From NCBI RefSeq assembly GCF_000368825.1, contig NZ_KB849711.1, forward strand, positions 102,520 through 166,519: a stretch of 64,000 nt of DNA, given 5' to 3'. Numbering within the stretch: the stretch's first letter is position 1; every line of letters begins with the position of its first letter. Source of the stretch: Acinetobacter ursingii DSM 16037 = CIP 107286. GTDB lineage: Bacteria; Pseudomonadota; Gammaproteobacteria; Pseudomonadales; Moraxellaceae. A model generated the notes under the pieces. The model saw only the letters and a list, made by a program, of their open reading frames with translations, did not search any database and was not told where the DNA came from. Positions 7,146 to 15,675 of the stretch are shown piece after piece. A program made the translations under genes and the position numbers.

Positions 7146-8003
7146 AGGGTGTGTTGACATTTCGCGATCAAATACTGATCTATAAAGATAGCCATAAAAA
7201 TATGCAAGCCAGAGCAACTGAACTTTCATAATTTCTTTTGAGCTTATCATACCGAGTGGCTATTTCTCTAAATTGCTTTAATCTACAAAACGTGTTTTCA
7301 ACTAAATGCCTGATCTTATATAAATACCACTCCATATGATCGTTATTTGACTGACTATTCGATTTTTTAGGTATATTCGCTTTAGTGCCTGTCTGTCTAA
7401 TCTGTTCTCTTAATGGTTCTGAGTCATAGCCCTTATCTGCACATACCATGTCTGTTTCGGTTAACTCTAATTTCGATATTAACTCTGGCGCAATTTTAAC
7501 ATCATGCGTGGTTCCATCAGTAATCATAGAATCAATAGGGTGACCATGCGCATCAACAATTAAGTGTATTTTTGAGGATTTTCCTCCCACACTTTTAGAA
7601 ATGGCTTGATTAGGGATACCGCTGAATGTTGATGAGTACGAACATGAGAGCCATCAATAAAAATCCACTCCATCTCTGAATGAGATGCCAATAACTTCAA
7701 TAATATAAGAAACTTCCCACTGTTTGACCAACGATTAAAGCGTTTAAAATTGAATTAGATTGGCCAAAAGCAGAAGGAATATCTCGCCAAGGACAGCCTG
7801 TTCTCATTCTATATAGAATAGTTTCAATAAACTTACATAAATTTGAGTTGTGATGAATAGATAAATTACGCAAAATAGCTTTCAACTTTTGCCAGTGTTG
7901 ATCTGTCAGCATGGTAAGAGGCATAACGAATAGTAAAATTGGGTTTGGCGATTTAATTTTACTATTTCGCTATTTTTTTATACTAAACATGTCAACACAC
8001 CCT
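7146..8003 (-). mobile_element. IS5-family (IS427-like) insertion sequence, decayed
   Basis: The element is bounded by perfect 15-bp inverted repeats, AGGGTGTGTTGACAT at 7146-7160 and ATGTCAACACACCCT at 7989-8003, giving 858 bp. It carries one transposase gene on the minus strand, broken into two frames. The flanking bases do not show an obvious duplication. It sits directly in front of the XRE regulator pseudogene. Confidence 0.85.
7180..7924 (-). pseudogene. IS5-family transposase, two frameshifts
   Basis: The N-terminal part (7924-7697) reads MLTDQHWQKLKAILRNLSIH and RTGCPWRDIPSAFGQSNSI, the N-terminal domain of IS5-type transposases. Losing one T in the run near 7746 shifts the frame. 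The shifted frame reads RFNRWSNSGKFLILLKLLAS, MEWIFIDGSHVRTHQHSA, then shifts again near 7620 where one G appears missing. The rest (7590-7180) reads GGKSSKIHLIVDAHGHPIDS, MVCADKGYDSEPLREQ and IRHLVENTFCRLKQFREIAT, with the DDE residues present. Some IS427 elements use a programmed shift, so the first could be functional, but the second is not expected. Confidence 0.75.
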
Positions 8004-8226
8004 AATTAACAATGAAAAAATATGCAGCCTACTCAACTCTGTGAATCAGATGAATATCACTTAAAACAGCGCAATAAAATAGAAAAAAACTATTAATAAA
8101 ATCAAAACTATCAATTTTACAGATTATAAATCTAAATTCATAATTAACACATATTCCGAAGTTAATCTTAAAGCAGAGATAGAGCAACTTCCTCAAGGAT
8201 GTTTCTCCCAACTAACATCCTTTTCA

Positions 8227-8260
8227 GCCCAACCACTCTCTTATCGGTTGGGTTTTTTTT
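8227..8260 (+). terminator. Rho-independent terminator
   Basis: The stem CCCAACC/GGTTGGG has the loop ACTCTCTTATC and a run of eight T. No intact plus-strand gene precedes it, so it probably belonged to a gene lost around the IS5 insertion. Confidence 0.7.
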
Positions 8261-8321
8261 ATCTTCAGTTTTATTATCCAAATATCTTTTTATAGTAATG
8301 TTCATTTATCAAAGATCAAGC

Positions 8322-8353
8322 AAAAAAAAGCCCAACCTTGGGGAAAGCTGGGC
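8322..8353 (-). terminator. Orphan rho-independent terminator, minus strand
   Basis: Read leftwards, GCCCAGCTTTCCCCAAGGTTGGGC is followed by eight T. No minus-strand gene lies to its right before the porin promoter, so it is an orphan or terminates an unseen small RNA. Confidence 0.6.
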
Positions 8354-8900
8354 ATATAAAAAGTAAAACTTTTAAAACAATTCGTTTGAGAAACTAAAAT
8401 TCGACCAAACCAGTCAAGATTTCTTGATGCAATTATCTAAAAAAATTTGATTGATGTAAAGCGTATTTATATAAATTACTATGTTTTTTTCCTGATTTTT
8501 ACCATTCTTTACAGAGCGGCATCACACTTCTTCATATTAATGGTTAATGTTTTAACAATTTTATCTTTTTAAACCAAACAAACATCATTCGATTTAATTT
8601 TTTAGTGTGATTAATTTCACATTAATACACATAAAAATAATAAATTTGGCATGATATTCACTTTAAAGAAAAATATTTAAAAGTTTTTATCAATTAAAAA
8701 TAAATTAATAATTTAATTTTACAATCAAAAAACACGCTTCTTTTTACGCTTACTTACATTTTTTGGGTAGCAATCAAGCTTCTAGCTAATTGTAAAAATA
8801 GTAATTTTTTTCAGGTTGACAAGATTTATTTCAAATGATCACTTTTTATTCAGATACTTAGCTGACCCAAGAGCCTTGACTCTGCCTGTTTTTAATATCA
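8354..8900. other. A/T-rich region upstream of the Omp33-36 porin
   Basis: About 550 bases with no credible gene on either strand. The sequence is strongly A/T-rich throughout. Long upstream regions are common for abundant porins, but no operator is recognised here. Confidence 0.4.
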
Positions 8901-8928
8901 TTGACTTCATAAATTGTTACAATACAAT
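8901..8928 (+). promoter_or_regulatory. Predicted sigma-70 promoter of the Omp33-36 porin
   Basis: TTGACT (8901-8906), a 16-base spacer and TACAAT (8923-8928) match the consensus well. Transcription would start near 8935, giving a leader of about 33 bases. Confidence 0.6.
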
Positions 8929-8967
8929 GACCGCAGCTTAATTTTCTTGTTAACGCTGGAAACTACT

Positions 8968-9870
8968 ATGAAAAAACTCGGTTTAGCCACTGCTTTACTT
9001 TTAGCCATGACCGGTGCTCACGCATATCAAGTTGAAGTTCAAGGTCAATCAGAATTTGTAGATACGACTGCGAATGATAAAAACTTTACAGGTGACCTTA
9101 ACGGTACATTCTATTTAAAGGATGTTGATGCATCTAAAGGCCCTTTAGCTGAAGCCGCATTTTTGAACCAAGCTTCTAGCGTTTCGCTTGGTTATAGCTA
9201 TCAGCAATATGATGTGAAAGATGGTATTAATTACCACATTGGCACTTATGGTGCAAAAGGTGAAGCTTATCTTCCAACACCTTATGTTCCTGTTTATGCA
9301 AGTGCATCTTATAACCATACCGATGCTGATGGTAAAAATGAGATCTCTCGTGATGACCACGGTGACCGTTACTCACTTGAAGTTGGTGCAATGTTGCTTC
9401 CTAACTTCTTAATGGCTGTCGGTTATACCAGCGTGGCTGATCAATTCTCTTTAGATACTTTTGGTATCATGAACAATGGTATTTACTCGGCAGTCAATCA
9501 AACTGCTGCGATTCAAGACGATCAAGATGCTGTGACTGCACGTGCGAAGTATGTGGGTCCAATCGACGGTACGAATATGGCAGTCGGTTTTGAAGTTGCT
9601 GGTGCGTTTGGTCAGGAAAATCAATATGGTTTAAAATCTGATCTTTACTTAACACCAAAACTCAGTGTTGGCGCAACATTTATTGGTAATGATGGCGAAG
9701 CAAACATTAAAGGTGATGATTTAGGTCGCTTTAGACAAGCTTGGGGAGCGAATGTAAATTACTTCATTACTCCAGCTGTTGCGGTGGGTGCATCTTACCT
9801 GAAAGCAGATGTTCAAGGTTCAGATCTTGATACGCAAACGATCGGTTTGAACGCTAAAGTTCGTTTCTAA
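8968..9870 (+). CDS. Omp33-36 outer-membrane porin
   Basis: A 300-aa outer-membrane beta-barrel porin closely resembling Acinetobacter Omp33-36, a water/solute channel whose loss is linked with carbapenem resistance in A. baumannii. A signal peptide is clear (MKKLGLATALLLAMTGAHA, cleaved before YQVEV). The mature protein shows alternating beta strands, family segments such as GPLAEAAFLNQASSVSLGYS and VGAMLLPNFLMAVGYTSVAD, and ends in the terminal aromatic signature (KVRF) used for barrel assembly. The ATG at 8968 is chosen over the in-frame ATG at 8914 because it begins the signal peptide and has GGAA upstream. A paralog with the same AEAAFL motif starts at 38773. Confidence 0.9.
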   Translation: MKKLGLATALLLAMTGAHAYQVEVQGQSEFVDTTANDKNFTGDLNGTFYLKDVDASKGPLAEAAFLNQASSVSLGYSYQQYDVKDGINYHIGTYGAKGEAYLPTPYVPVYASASYNHTDADGKNEISRDDHGDRYSLEVGAMLLPNFLMAVGYTSVADQFSLDTFGIMNNGIYSAVNQTAAIQDDQDAVTARAKYVGPIDGTNMAVGFEVAGAFGQENQYGLKSDLYLTPKLSVGATFIGNDGEANIKGDDLGRFRQAWGANVNYFITPAVAVGASYLKADVQGSDLDTQTIGLNAKVRF

Positions 9871-9885
9871 TAGATTCTAACTTTA

Positions 9886-9921
9886 CAAAAAAAGAGGACT
9901 CAAATTGAGTCCTCTTTTTTT
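9886..9921. terminator. Bidirectional terminator between the porin and betT
   Basis: AAAAAAAGAGGACTC-AAATT-GAGTCCTC is followed by seven T. The A-run on one side and T-run on the other let it serve both convergent genes. Confidence 0.85.
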
Positions 9922-9924
9922 GCG

Positions 9925-11895
9925 TTAGGTGGTTCGCACAACATTTAAGAAATATAAATGGCGTTCATATTGATCAATAATGTCCTGAATCAAATCTTCT
10001 TGTGTCCAGTCCATCACATCATAATTCTGACCACCCTCTCGTAGAAACACCTCTGCCTGAAAATATTCTTCATTTTCGGTAGCTTGATCTTTCACCATGA
10101 AGCTTGGTGGCACTGTTTCACGTGAAACCACATTATAAATAAAGTTAATTTCATCATGGTGATCCACTTTCAACACCAAACCATTTTCAGTGTTTTCTAT
10201 TTTTGCTGTCAAATGTCGACGACGGAATTCTTTTTGAATACTTTCAAAGGCCCTATTCACTGTCGTCTGAATATATTCATCCACTTCCTGCTTGGAATGC
10301 GGATAATGCATAATCAAGCCTAAACGCTGTTGCCAACTACGCGGATTTTGAATCGCGCGCGGCGTAGTACGCGCCTCTTGGATTGACTGCATTTTGGTAC
10401 TGTCAATCCTCAGTGCTTTAATTAAACCCCAACAAATCAATAACATGATCACCGTGAAAGGCAAAGCACTCATGATGGTTGCCGATTGCAAGGCGGTTAA
10501 ACCACCTGCCAGCAATAAAATAATGGCCAAGGCTGCCATGACCACAATCCAGAACAGACGTTGCCATACAGGTGAATCATCGGATTTTGCAGTCAGATAA
10601 TCGACCACCAGTGCACCAGAGTCTGCGGATGTCACAAAAAATAAAATCACCAGAATCGTGGCCAGTAAACTCATTACACCAGATAGAGGCAATGTGCCCA
10701 AAAACTCGAATAATGCAACCGATGAATCGCCTTGTATCGCGCTAAGTAAACCTATATTTCCATCATGTAAGACACTATAAAGCCCCGCATTGCCCATAAA
10801 TCCCATCCAGATCAGGGTGAATCCAGTCGGAATAAATAAGACGCCAATGATAAACTCACGAATGGTGCGACCTTTGGACACTCGAGCAATAAACATTCCC
10901 ACAAATGGTGACCATGAAATCCACCATGCCCAATACATAATCGTCCAGCCACCAATCCAGCCTGTAGGTTGATAGGCATAAAGATTAAAAGTCATATCAA
11001 ACAGGTTAGAAACATATTGTCCTGCATTTTGGATAGTCGTTTGCAGCAGATAAATGGTTGAGCTAGCAAAAAATACGAACAGCAATAAAATGACAGCCAA
11101 TGCCAAATTAAGTTCAGCAAGACGTTTAATCCCTTTATCGAGTCCTAATCCGACAGACAGACTCGCCATGGCACTGACCACAACAATCAGGATAATTTGT
11201 GAAGTCGCGGAGGTTTGCAAACCAAATAAATAGTTCAGACCCGAACCAATTTGAGTGACACCAAATCCGAGCGTGGTCGCCACCCCAAAAATAGTTCCAA
11301 TCGTTGCAAAGGTATCGACCGCATCGCCTGCTGGCCCATAAATTTTCTTACCAATCAAGGGATAGAGTGAGGAACGAATTTTTAGAGGAAGATTATGTCG
11401 ATAGGCAAAGTAGGCCAGTGACAAGGCTACTATGGCGTAGATCCCCCATGCATGTAAGCCCCAGTGGAAAAAGGTAACACGCATCGCTTGCTGTGCAGCA
11501 AGAATGGTTTCAGGCTCTCCTGTCGGGGGCGTGACATAATGCATAATCGGTTCTGCCACACCAAAAAACATAAGCCCAATCCCCATCCCCGCAGTAAATA
11601 ACATGGCGAACCATGAACTATTACTGTATTCGGGTTGACTATGATCAGGACCGAGTTTGATTTTACCACTTGGAGAACATGCAATAATAATCAGCAAAAT
11701 CAAAAAGAAAGCAACTGACAAGACATAAAACCAGCTAAACGACTCAGTAATCCAGTCTTTCAACTGCTGAGTCAATAATTCAAAGGAATTGGGTGCAATA
11801 ATGACAATTGCGAGAAAGATCGCGATAATTGCGAGTGTACTGAAAAACACATTTGGATTGATATTACTCATCCAAGATGACGTTTTGGAAGGCAT
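9925..11895 (-). CDS. betT: BCCT-family choline/betaine transporter (BetT-like)
   Basis: A 656-aa inner-membrane secondary transporter that imports quaternary ammonium compounds, most likely choline, for osmoprotection or as a carbon source. It has 12 predicted membrane spans. BCCT signatures include WFAMLFTAGMGIGLMFFGVA (about residues 91-110), FFHWGLHAWGIYA and the tryptophan-rich core WTIMYWAWWISWSPFVGMFI. The long soluble C-terminal tail (about residues 510-656) is characteristic of the BetT subgroup and is associated with osmotic regulation. The ATG has GGGGGA upstream. No bet dehydrogenase genes are adjacent, so the substrate assignment rests on the family alone. Confidence 0.85.
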   Translation of the reverse strand: MPSKTSSWMSNINPNVFFSTLAIIAIFLAIVIIAPNSFELLTQQLKDWITESFSWFYVLSVAFFLILLIIIACSPSGKIKLGPDHSQPEYSNSSWFAMLFTAGMGIGLMFFGVAEPIMHYVTPPTGEPETILAAQQAMRVTFFHWGLHAWGIYAIVALSLAYFAYRHNLPLKIRSSLYPLIGKKIYGPAGDAVDTFATIGTIFGVATTLGFGVTQIGSGLNYLFGLQTSATSQIILIVVVSAMASLSVGLGLDKGIKRLAELNLALAVILLLFVFFASSTIYLLQTTIQNAGQYVSNLFDMTFNLYAYQPTGWIGGWTIMYWAWWISWSPFVGMFIARVSKGRTIREFIIGVLFIPTGFTLIWMGFMGNAGLYSVLHDGNIGLLSAIQGDSSVALFEFLGTLPLSGVMSLLATILVILFFVTSADSGALVVDYLTAKSDDSPVWQRLFWIVVMAALAIILLLAGGLTALQSATIMSALPFTVIMLLICWGLIKALRIDSTKMQSIQEARTTPRAIQNPRSWQQRLGLIMHYPHSKQEVDEYIQTTVNRAFESIQKEFRRRHLTAKIENTENGLVLKVDHHDEINFIYNVVSRETVPPSFMVKDQATENEEYFQAEVFLREGGQNYDVMDWTQEDLIQDIIDQYERHLYFLNVVRTT

Positions 11896-12091
11896 AGATC
11901 CCCCAGATTATTTTTTAATAAAAACGTGATCTCTCGATCACAGAAGACAACACAAAAAAGTGGCAAGAATATATAAGAGGATATTGATCTTAAAAAGTAA
12001 GAGCCGCTATCTCTCACCCTTTGTATTTTATGGAGATTTTTCATTAGAAACGTTGTAGAGCTGTAACAAAACTTTATTGATCGTTATAAAT

Positions 12092-12772
12092 TCAATCTTT
12101 TGGACTGTGTCGCGTGTACTGCAATGCAACTAAACGGGTAACAATCACTGCCAAATACATAACCCCTCCAAACATCTGGATAATCGCAATGACTCGGGCT
12201 GCTGCACCTGAAGGCACAATATCGGAAAGACCTGTAGCGGATTGCAGACTAAAGCTTAAAAAAAGGATGTCTAACCAGCTTTTTAAGCCAATATGTTCAG
12301 GCTTAATAAAACTGTTAGGATCGATCAACTGACAAATATTGTAGAGAAAAGCAAAGCCCCATGCCAATAAAGTAAACACTGCTCCAGCCGCAAACATTTC
12401 ATCTTTGGTCAAATAACGATCGGCAAACATATAACGTAATAAACCATAAGCCGCATAAAAATAAGCCAGACTCTCAAAAATATGAGCTGTAATTTGTATG
12501 GCTGGTTCGCGATAACCTAGCAGAATTAGAATTGAAAAAAGTAATGCACCACTCACAAAGAATAAGCCCAGCGCAGTAAAAGCAGGTGATTGGCGTATGA
12601 CTTTGGCAATAAGCAATAATGCCAATGCACCCAATACCCAGCTGATGGCACGATAAGAAATATGACTATCATGGCTAATAGATGAAAGAATTAAAATAAA
12701 AAACTGAACGATCAATAACCATGCTGAAGGTAATAAGCGAAAGCCTTTCCAAAAATCTCTGAATGCCTGCAT
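12092..12772 (-). CDS. Pore-loop ion channel protein with an atypical selectivity filter
   Basis: A 226-aa membrane protein with about six predicted spans. The C-terminal part looks like the two-helix pore module of bacterial potassium channels: SWLDILFLSFSLQSATGLSD, then IVPSGAAARVIAIIQMFGGV. In potassium channels the loop normally reads T-x-G-Y/F-G-D; here it is ATGLSDIVP, so selectivity is uncertain. The N-terminal four spans have no charged voltage-sensor pattern that I can see. The start ATG has AGGA upstream. It is probably a single gene. Confidence 0.65.
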   Translation of the reverse strand: MQAFRDFWKGFRLLPSAWLLIVQFFILILSSISHDSHISYRAISWVLGALALLLIAKVIRQSPAFTALGLFFVSGALLFSILILLGYREPAIQITAHIFESLAYFYAAYGLLRYMFADRYLTKDEMFAAGAVFTLLAWGFAFLYNICQLIDPNSFIKPEHIGLKSWLDILFLSFSLQSATGLSDIVPSGAAARVIAIIQMFGGVMYLAVIVTRLVALQYTRHSPKD

Positions 12773-12962
12773 GTCATATCCTATATTTTTTGTTCTTTTA
12801 TCAAAAAATTTGTTTTAAGGTTTTTCTATCTTCTCTTGCCCTATCACCAAGAGTAAAGATCATCTATGTAAAAATGTTTCACAGAAAATGATCAAAACAC
12901 TGTAACTTGTTACAGTCGACTATCGCATAATATTTTTAAATAATTCAATAAGGTTATAACAA

Positions 12963-13337
12963 ATGAAACGCGCTTCAGTTTTTCTCAGTTTGAGTCTGGT
13001 TTTAGTATTGACCGCTTGTGGTAAAACCAATCCAATGCTGGAACAGCATCCTGACTATATTGGGAACTGGCAAAGTAATACCGACAGCTTAAAAATTGAA
13101 AAAAATGGTCAAGTAACCTATAAACACAATGAACATCAGGATCAGAAAACCTCAGATCGTGAAGTCAGCCTGACAGAGCACTCCGATATCAAAGCCAGTA
13201 TTACCCAATTTGATGAGCATAGTTTTGAAATTGGACAAGGTGATCTGGGTAAAAGTTTTAGTGTTGAGCATGCGCCCTATCAAGAAAATGGCCAATGGAA
13301 AATGCAAGTGAATGGTCAGATCTATACTAAAAAATAA
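12963..13337 (+). CDS. Small predicted lipoprotein of unknown function
   Basis: A 124-aa protein with a type II signal peptide: charged start, hydrophobic stretch, then lipobox LTAC with the acylated Cys at about residue 19. The remainder is hydrophilic. It has a pattern (DYIGNWQSNTDSLKIEKNGQ ... YQENGQWKMQVNGQIYTKK) reminiscent of small beta-sheet lipoproteins. I do not recognise a family. AAGG precedes the ATG. It faces the yjcH-actP genes convergently, with a hairpin between them. Confidence 0.7.
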   Translation: MKRASVFLSLSLVLVLTACGKTNPMLEQHPDYIGNWQSNTDSLKIEKNGQVTYKHNEHQDQKTSDREVSLTEHSDIKASITQFDEHSFEIGQGDLGKSFSVEHAPYQENGQWKMQVNGQIYTKK

Positions 13338-13392
13338 GTCACAACAAAAATAATGTCGCTCAATTGATCATTGATAAATTTGATCGCATAAA

Positions 13393-13426
13393 AGCAAAAG
13401 TCCTCGTTCTAACGATGACTTTTGCT
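13393..13426. terminator. Hairpin terminator between the lipoprotein and actP
   Basis: AGCAAAAGTC and GACTTTTGCT form a perfect 10-bp stem with a 14-base loop between two converging genes. The A/T-rich outer stem could supply the U tract in either direction. Confidence 0.6.
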
Positions 13427-13442
13427 TGAAGAATTTTAAAGT

Positions 13443-15161
13443 TTAATGATCTGAAGCACCAGAGATGCCGACACCTGTCATTGAGCGAACATATTGTGCA
13501 TCAAATGCTTTACGTTCTGCTTTGGCACGTGCTGAATGATCTGTGATTGAGAAGAACCAGCAACAGAAGAATGACAGTGGCATTGCAAAGATTGCAGGGC
13601 CATTAAATGGATTGATTGGTGTATCAGAAATCTTCAAGGTATCTACCCACACAGCTTTAGAGAGAATAATCAGAACAACCGCAGTTAATAAACCGACGAC
13701 TCCACCAATAACCGCACCACGTGTTGTTAAACCTTTCCAGAACATCGACAAAACCAGAATTGGGAAGTTGGCACAACATGCAACCGAGAAAGCCAATCCC
13801 ACCATGAATGCGACGTTTTGCTTTTCAAACAAAATCCCTAAAATCATCGCAAAGATCGCAAGACCCATGGTTGCAATTTTAGACATGCGTAATTCAGACT
13901 CAGGTGTTGTTTGACCTTTTCTAAAGACGTTGGCATACAAGTCATGTGAAATTGCAGATGCACCTGAAAGAGTTAAACCTGCTACAACCGCGAGAATCGT
14001 TGCGAAAGCCACTGCTGAAATAAAGCCCATGAACAAGTCGCCGCCTAATGCATCACTTAAATGCACTGCTGCCATGTTGTTACCACCAACGAGCTCTAAT
14101 TTACCTGTTACCGCAGCTTTTGCCACATCAAGGAACTGTGGATTGTTTGAGACAAACAGGATTGCACCAAAACCAATAATAAAGGTCAGCAAATAGAAAT
14201 AACCAATAAAACCTGTTGCCACAACCACTGATTTACGTGCTTCTTTCGCATCTTTTACGGTAAAGAAACGCATCAAAATATGTGGCAGACCTGCTGTACC
14301 AAACATTAAAGCCAAGCCTAGTGAAAGCGCATCAATCGGATTGGATGCCAAGCTACCTGGCCCCATGATTTTGCTCGCCTCTTCAAAGCTGATATGACGC
14401 ACATTTGAATAGACATCAATCGCTTGGGTAAACATATTACTGAAGCTAAAACCAACCGCTTTCATGACCATGAAGGCCATAAAAGTTGCACCTGAAAGTA
14501 ATAATACTGCTTTGATGATCTGTACCCATGTTGTCGCTAACATACCACCGAAAATTACGTAGGCCATCATCAGTAAGCCCACAATAACCACAGCAATATT
14601 ATAGTTCAAACCGAATAATAGTTTGATTAACTGTCCCGCACCGACCATTTGTGCAATCAGATAGAATGCAACCACGACCAATGAACTAAATGCAGCCAAA
14701 GTACGTACTGGCTTTTCTTCCAGACGGAACGACACTACATCTGACAGGTTATATTTACCTAAATTACGTAAGCGTTCTGCAATCAGGAATAAAACGATTG
14801 GCCAACCCACCATGAAACCCAGTGAATAAAGTAAGCCGTCAAAACCAGAGCTAAACACCATCGCGGAAATACCAAGAAACGATGCTGCCGACATATAGTC
14901 ACCCGCAATCGCCAGACCATTTTGGAATCCTGAAATTCCGCCGCCCGCAGTATAGAAATCTTTGGTATTTGTGGTTTGCTTGGCTGCCCATTTGGTAATG
15001 AACAGGGTTGCACCCACAAAGATCACAAACATGATAATGGCATGCCAGTTCGTTGCTTGCTGCTGTGCTTGACCTAGATCAGGACTTGCCATGGCAGCTG
15101 TGGACAACATCGCACTTGCTGCTATTGCGGCCTGTGTCTTGAATGAATTCCATTTCATCAT
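13443..15161 (-). CDS. actP: Cation/acetate symporter ActP
   Basis: A sodium:solute symporter family (SLC5-like) permease of 572 aa that takes up acetate and other short carboxylates. It has an N-terminal signal-like segment (MLSTAAMA), then about 13 spans. Family segments include [20 protein letters not shown] near residues 67-86, [15 protein letters not shown] and [20 protein letters not shown]. The start overlaps the stop of the DUF485 gene (TAATG), so the two are translationally coupled, as in E. coli yjcH-actP. The acetate sensor kinase gene diverges from this operon, and acs lies 14 kb away. Confidence 0.93.
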   Translation of the reverse strand: MMKWNSFKTQAAIAASAMLSTAAMASPDLGQAQQQATNWHAIIMFVIFVGATLFITKWAAKQTTNTKDFYTAGGGISGFQNGLAIAGDYMSAASFLGISAMVFSSGFDGLLYSLGFMVGWPIVLFLIAERLRNLGKYNLSDVVSFRLEEKPVRTLAAFSSLVVVAFYLIAQMVGAGQLIKLLFGLNYNIAVVIVGLLMMAYVIFGGMLATTWVQIIKAVLLLSGATFMAFMVMKAVGFSFSNMFTQAIDVYSNVRHISFEEASKIMGPGSLASNPIDALSLGLALMFGTAGLPHILMRFFTVKDAKEARKSVVVATGFIGYFYLLTFIIGFGAILFVSNNPQFLDVAKAAVTGKLELVGGNNMAAVHLSDALGGDLFMGFISAVAFATILAVVAGLTLSGASAISHDLYANVFRKGQTTPESELRMSKIATMGLAIFAMILGILFEKQNVAFMVGLAFSVACCANFPILVLSMFWKGLTTRGAVIGGVVGLLTAVVLIILSKAVWVDTLKISDTPINPFNGPAIFAMPLSFFCCWFFSITDHSARAKAERKAFDAQYVRSMTGVGISGASDH

Positions 15162-15493
15162 TAGTGTAATCCTTTCTCGTGAGTAATCGCCTCAACTTCT
15201 TTTAATGCATCTTCATTCAGTTGATCGAGGGTATTATTGGCAATGTAGGAATACACTGCACACAATACAAAGGACAATACGATAATGCCTAAACCTAAAG
15301 GAATTCCCCAAGTTGTCACACCACCACTAAATGAACTCATTAAAAATTCTTTGTTGTAACCGACCAGTAGCATGAAGCCGACATAAACAAACAGCATGAT
15401 TGCTGTCAATGTCCAACTGAGTCTCGCTTTCTTGCTTACCATTTCTTTAAATTTTGGATTTTGTAGAATTCGCTCTACCTGAACGTCATCCAT
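15161..15493 (-). CDS. yjcH: DUF485 inner-membrane protein YjcH
   Basis: A 110-aa protein with two predicted membrane spans ([20 protein letters not shown] and [20 protein letters not shown]). The start, [20 protein letters not shown], is typical of the DUF485 family. It is nearly always encoded just before actP and is thought to assist the symporter, though its role is not established. The ATG has AGGAG upstream. The gene diverges from the CrbS-like kinase with 149 bases between the starts. Confidence 0.9.
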   Translation of the reverse strand: MDDVQVERILQNPKFKEMVSKKARLSWTLTAIMLFVYVGFMLLVGYNKEFLMSSFSGGVTTWGIPLGLGIIVLSFVLCAVYSYIANNTLDQLNEDALKEVEAITHEKGLH

Positions 15494-15675
15494 AAACTAC
15501 TCCTTTTACAGCGACCGTCGATGGGCGCTTTTTAATCCTTTTTCTTTACGCTACTAAATTAACAAGCTTGTATGAGGTTCGTAACTTAGACTTTGGTCGC
15601 TAAATTTTGTACAACATGACAAGCTTTGTGACGGCTTAAGGTATGATAGTCCAAGCGTTGAACAGTTTAGGTGCT

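Noticed and set aside
8029..8211. 60-codon minus-strand frame after the IS5 element
   Set aside because: It is extremely A/T-rich with Phe/Ile/Tyr bias, no ribosome site and no known family, so probably chance.
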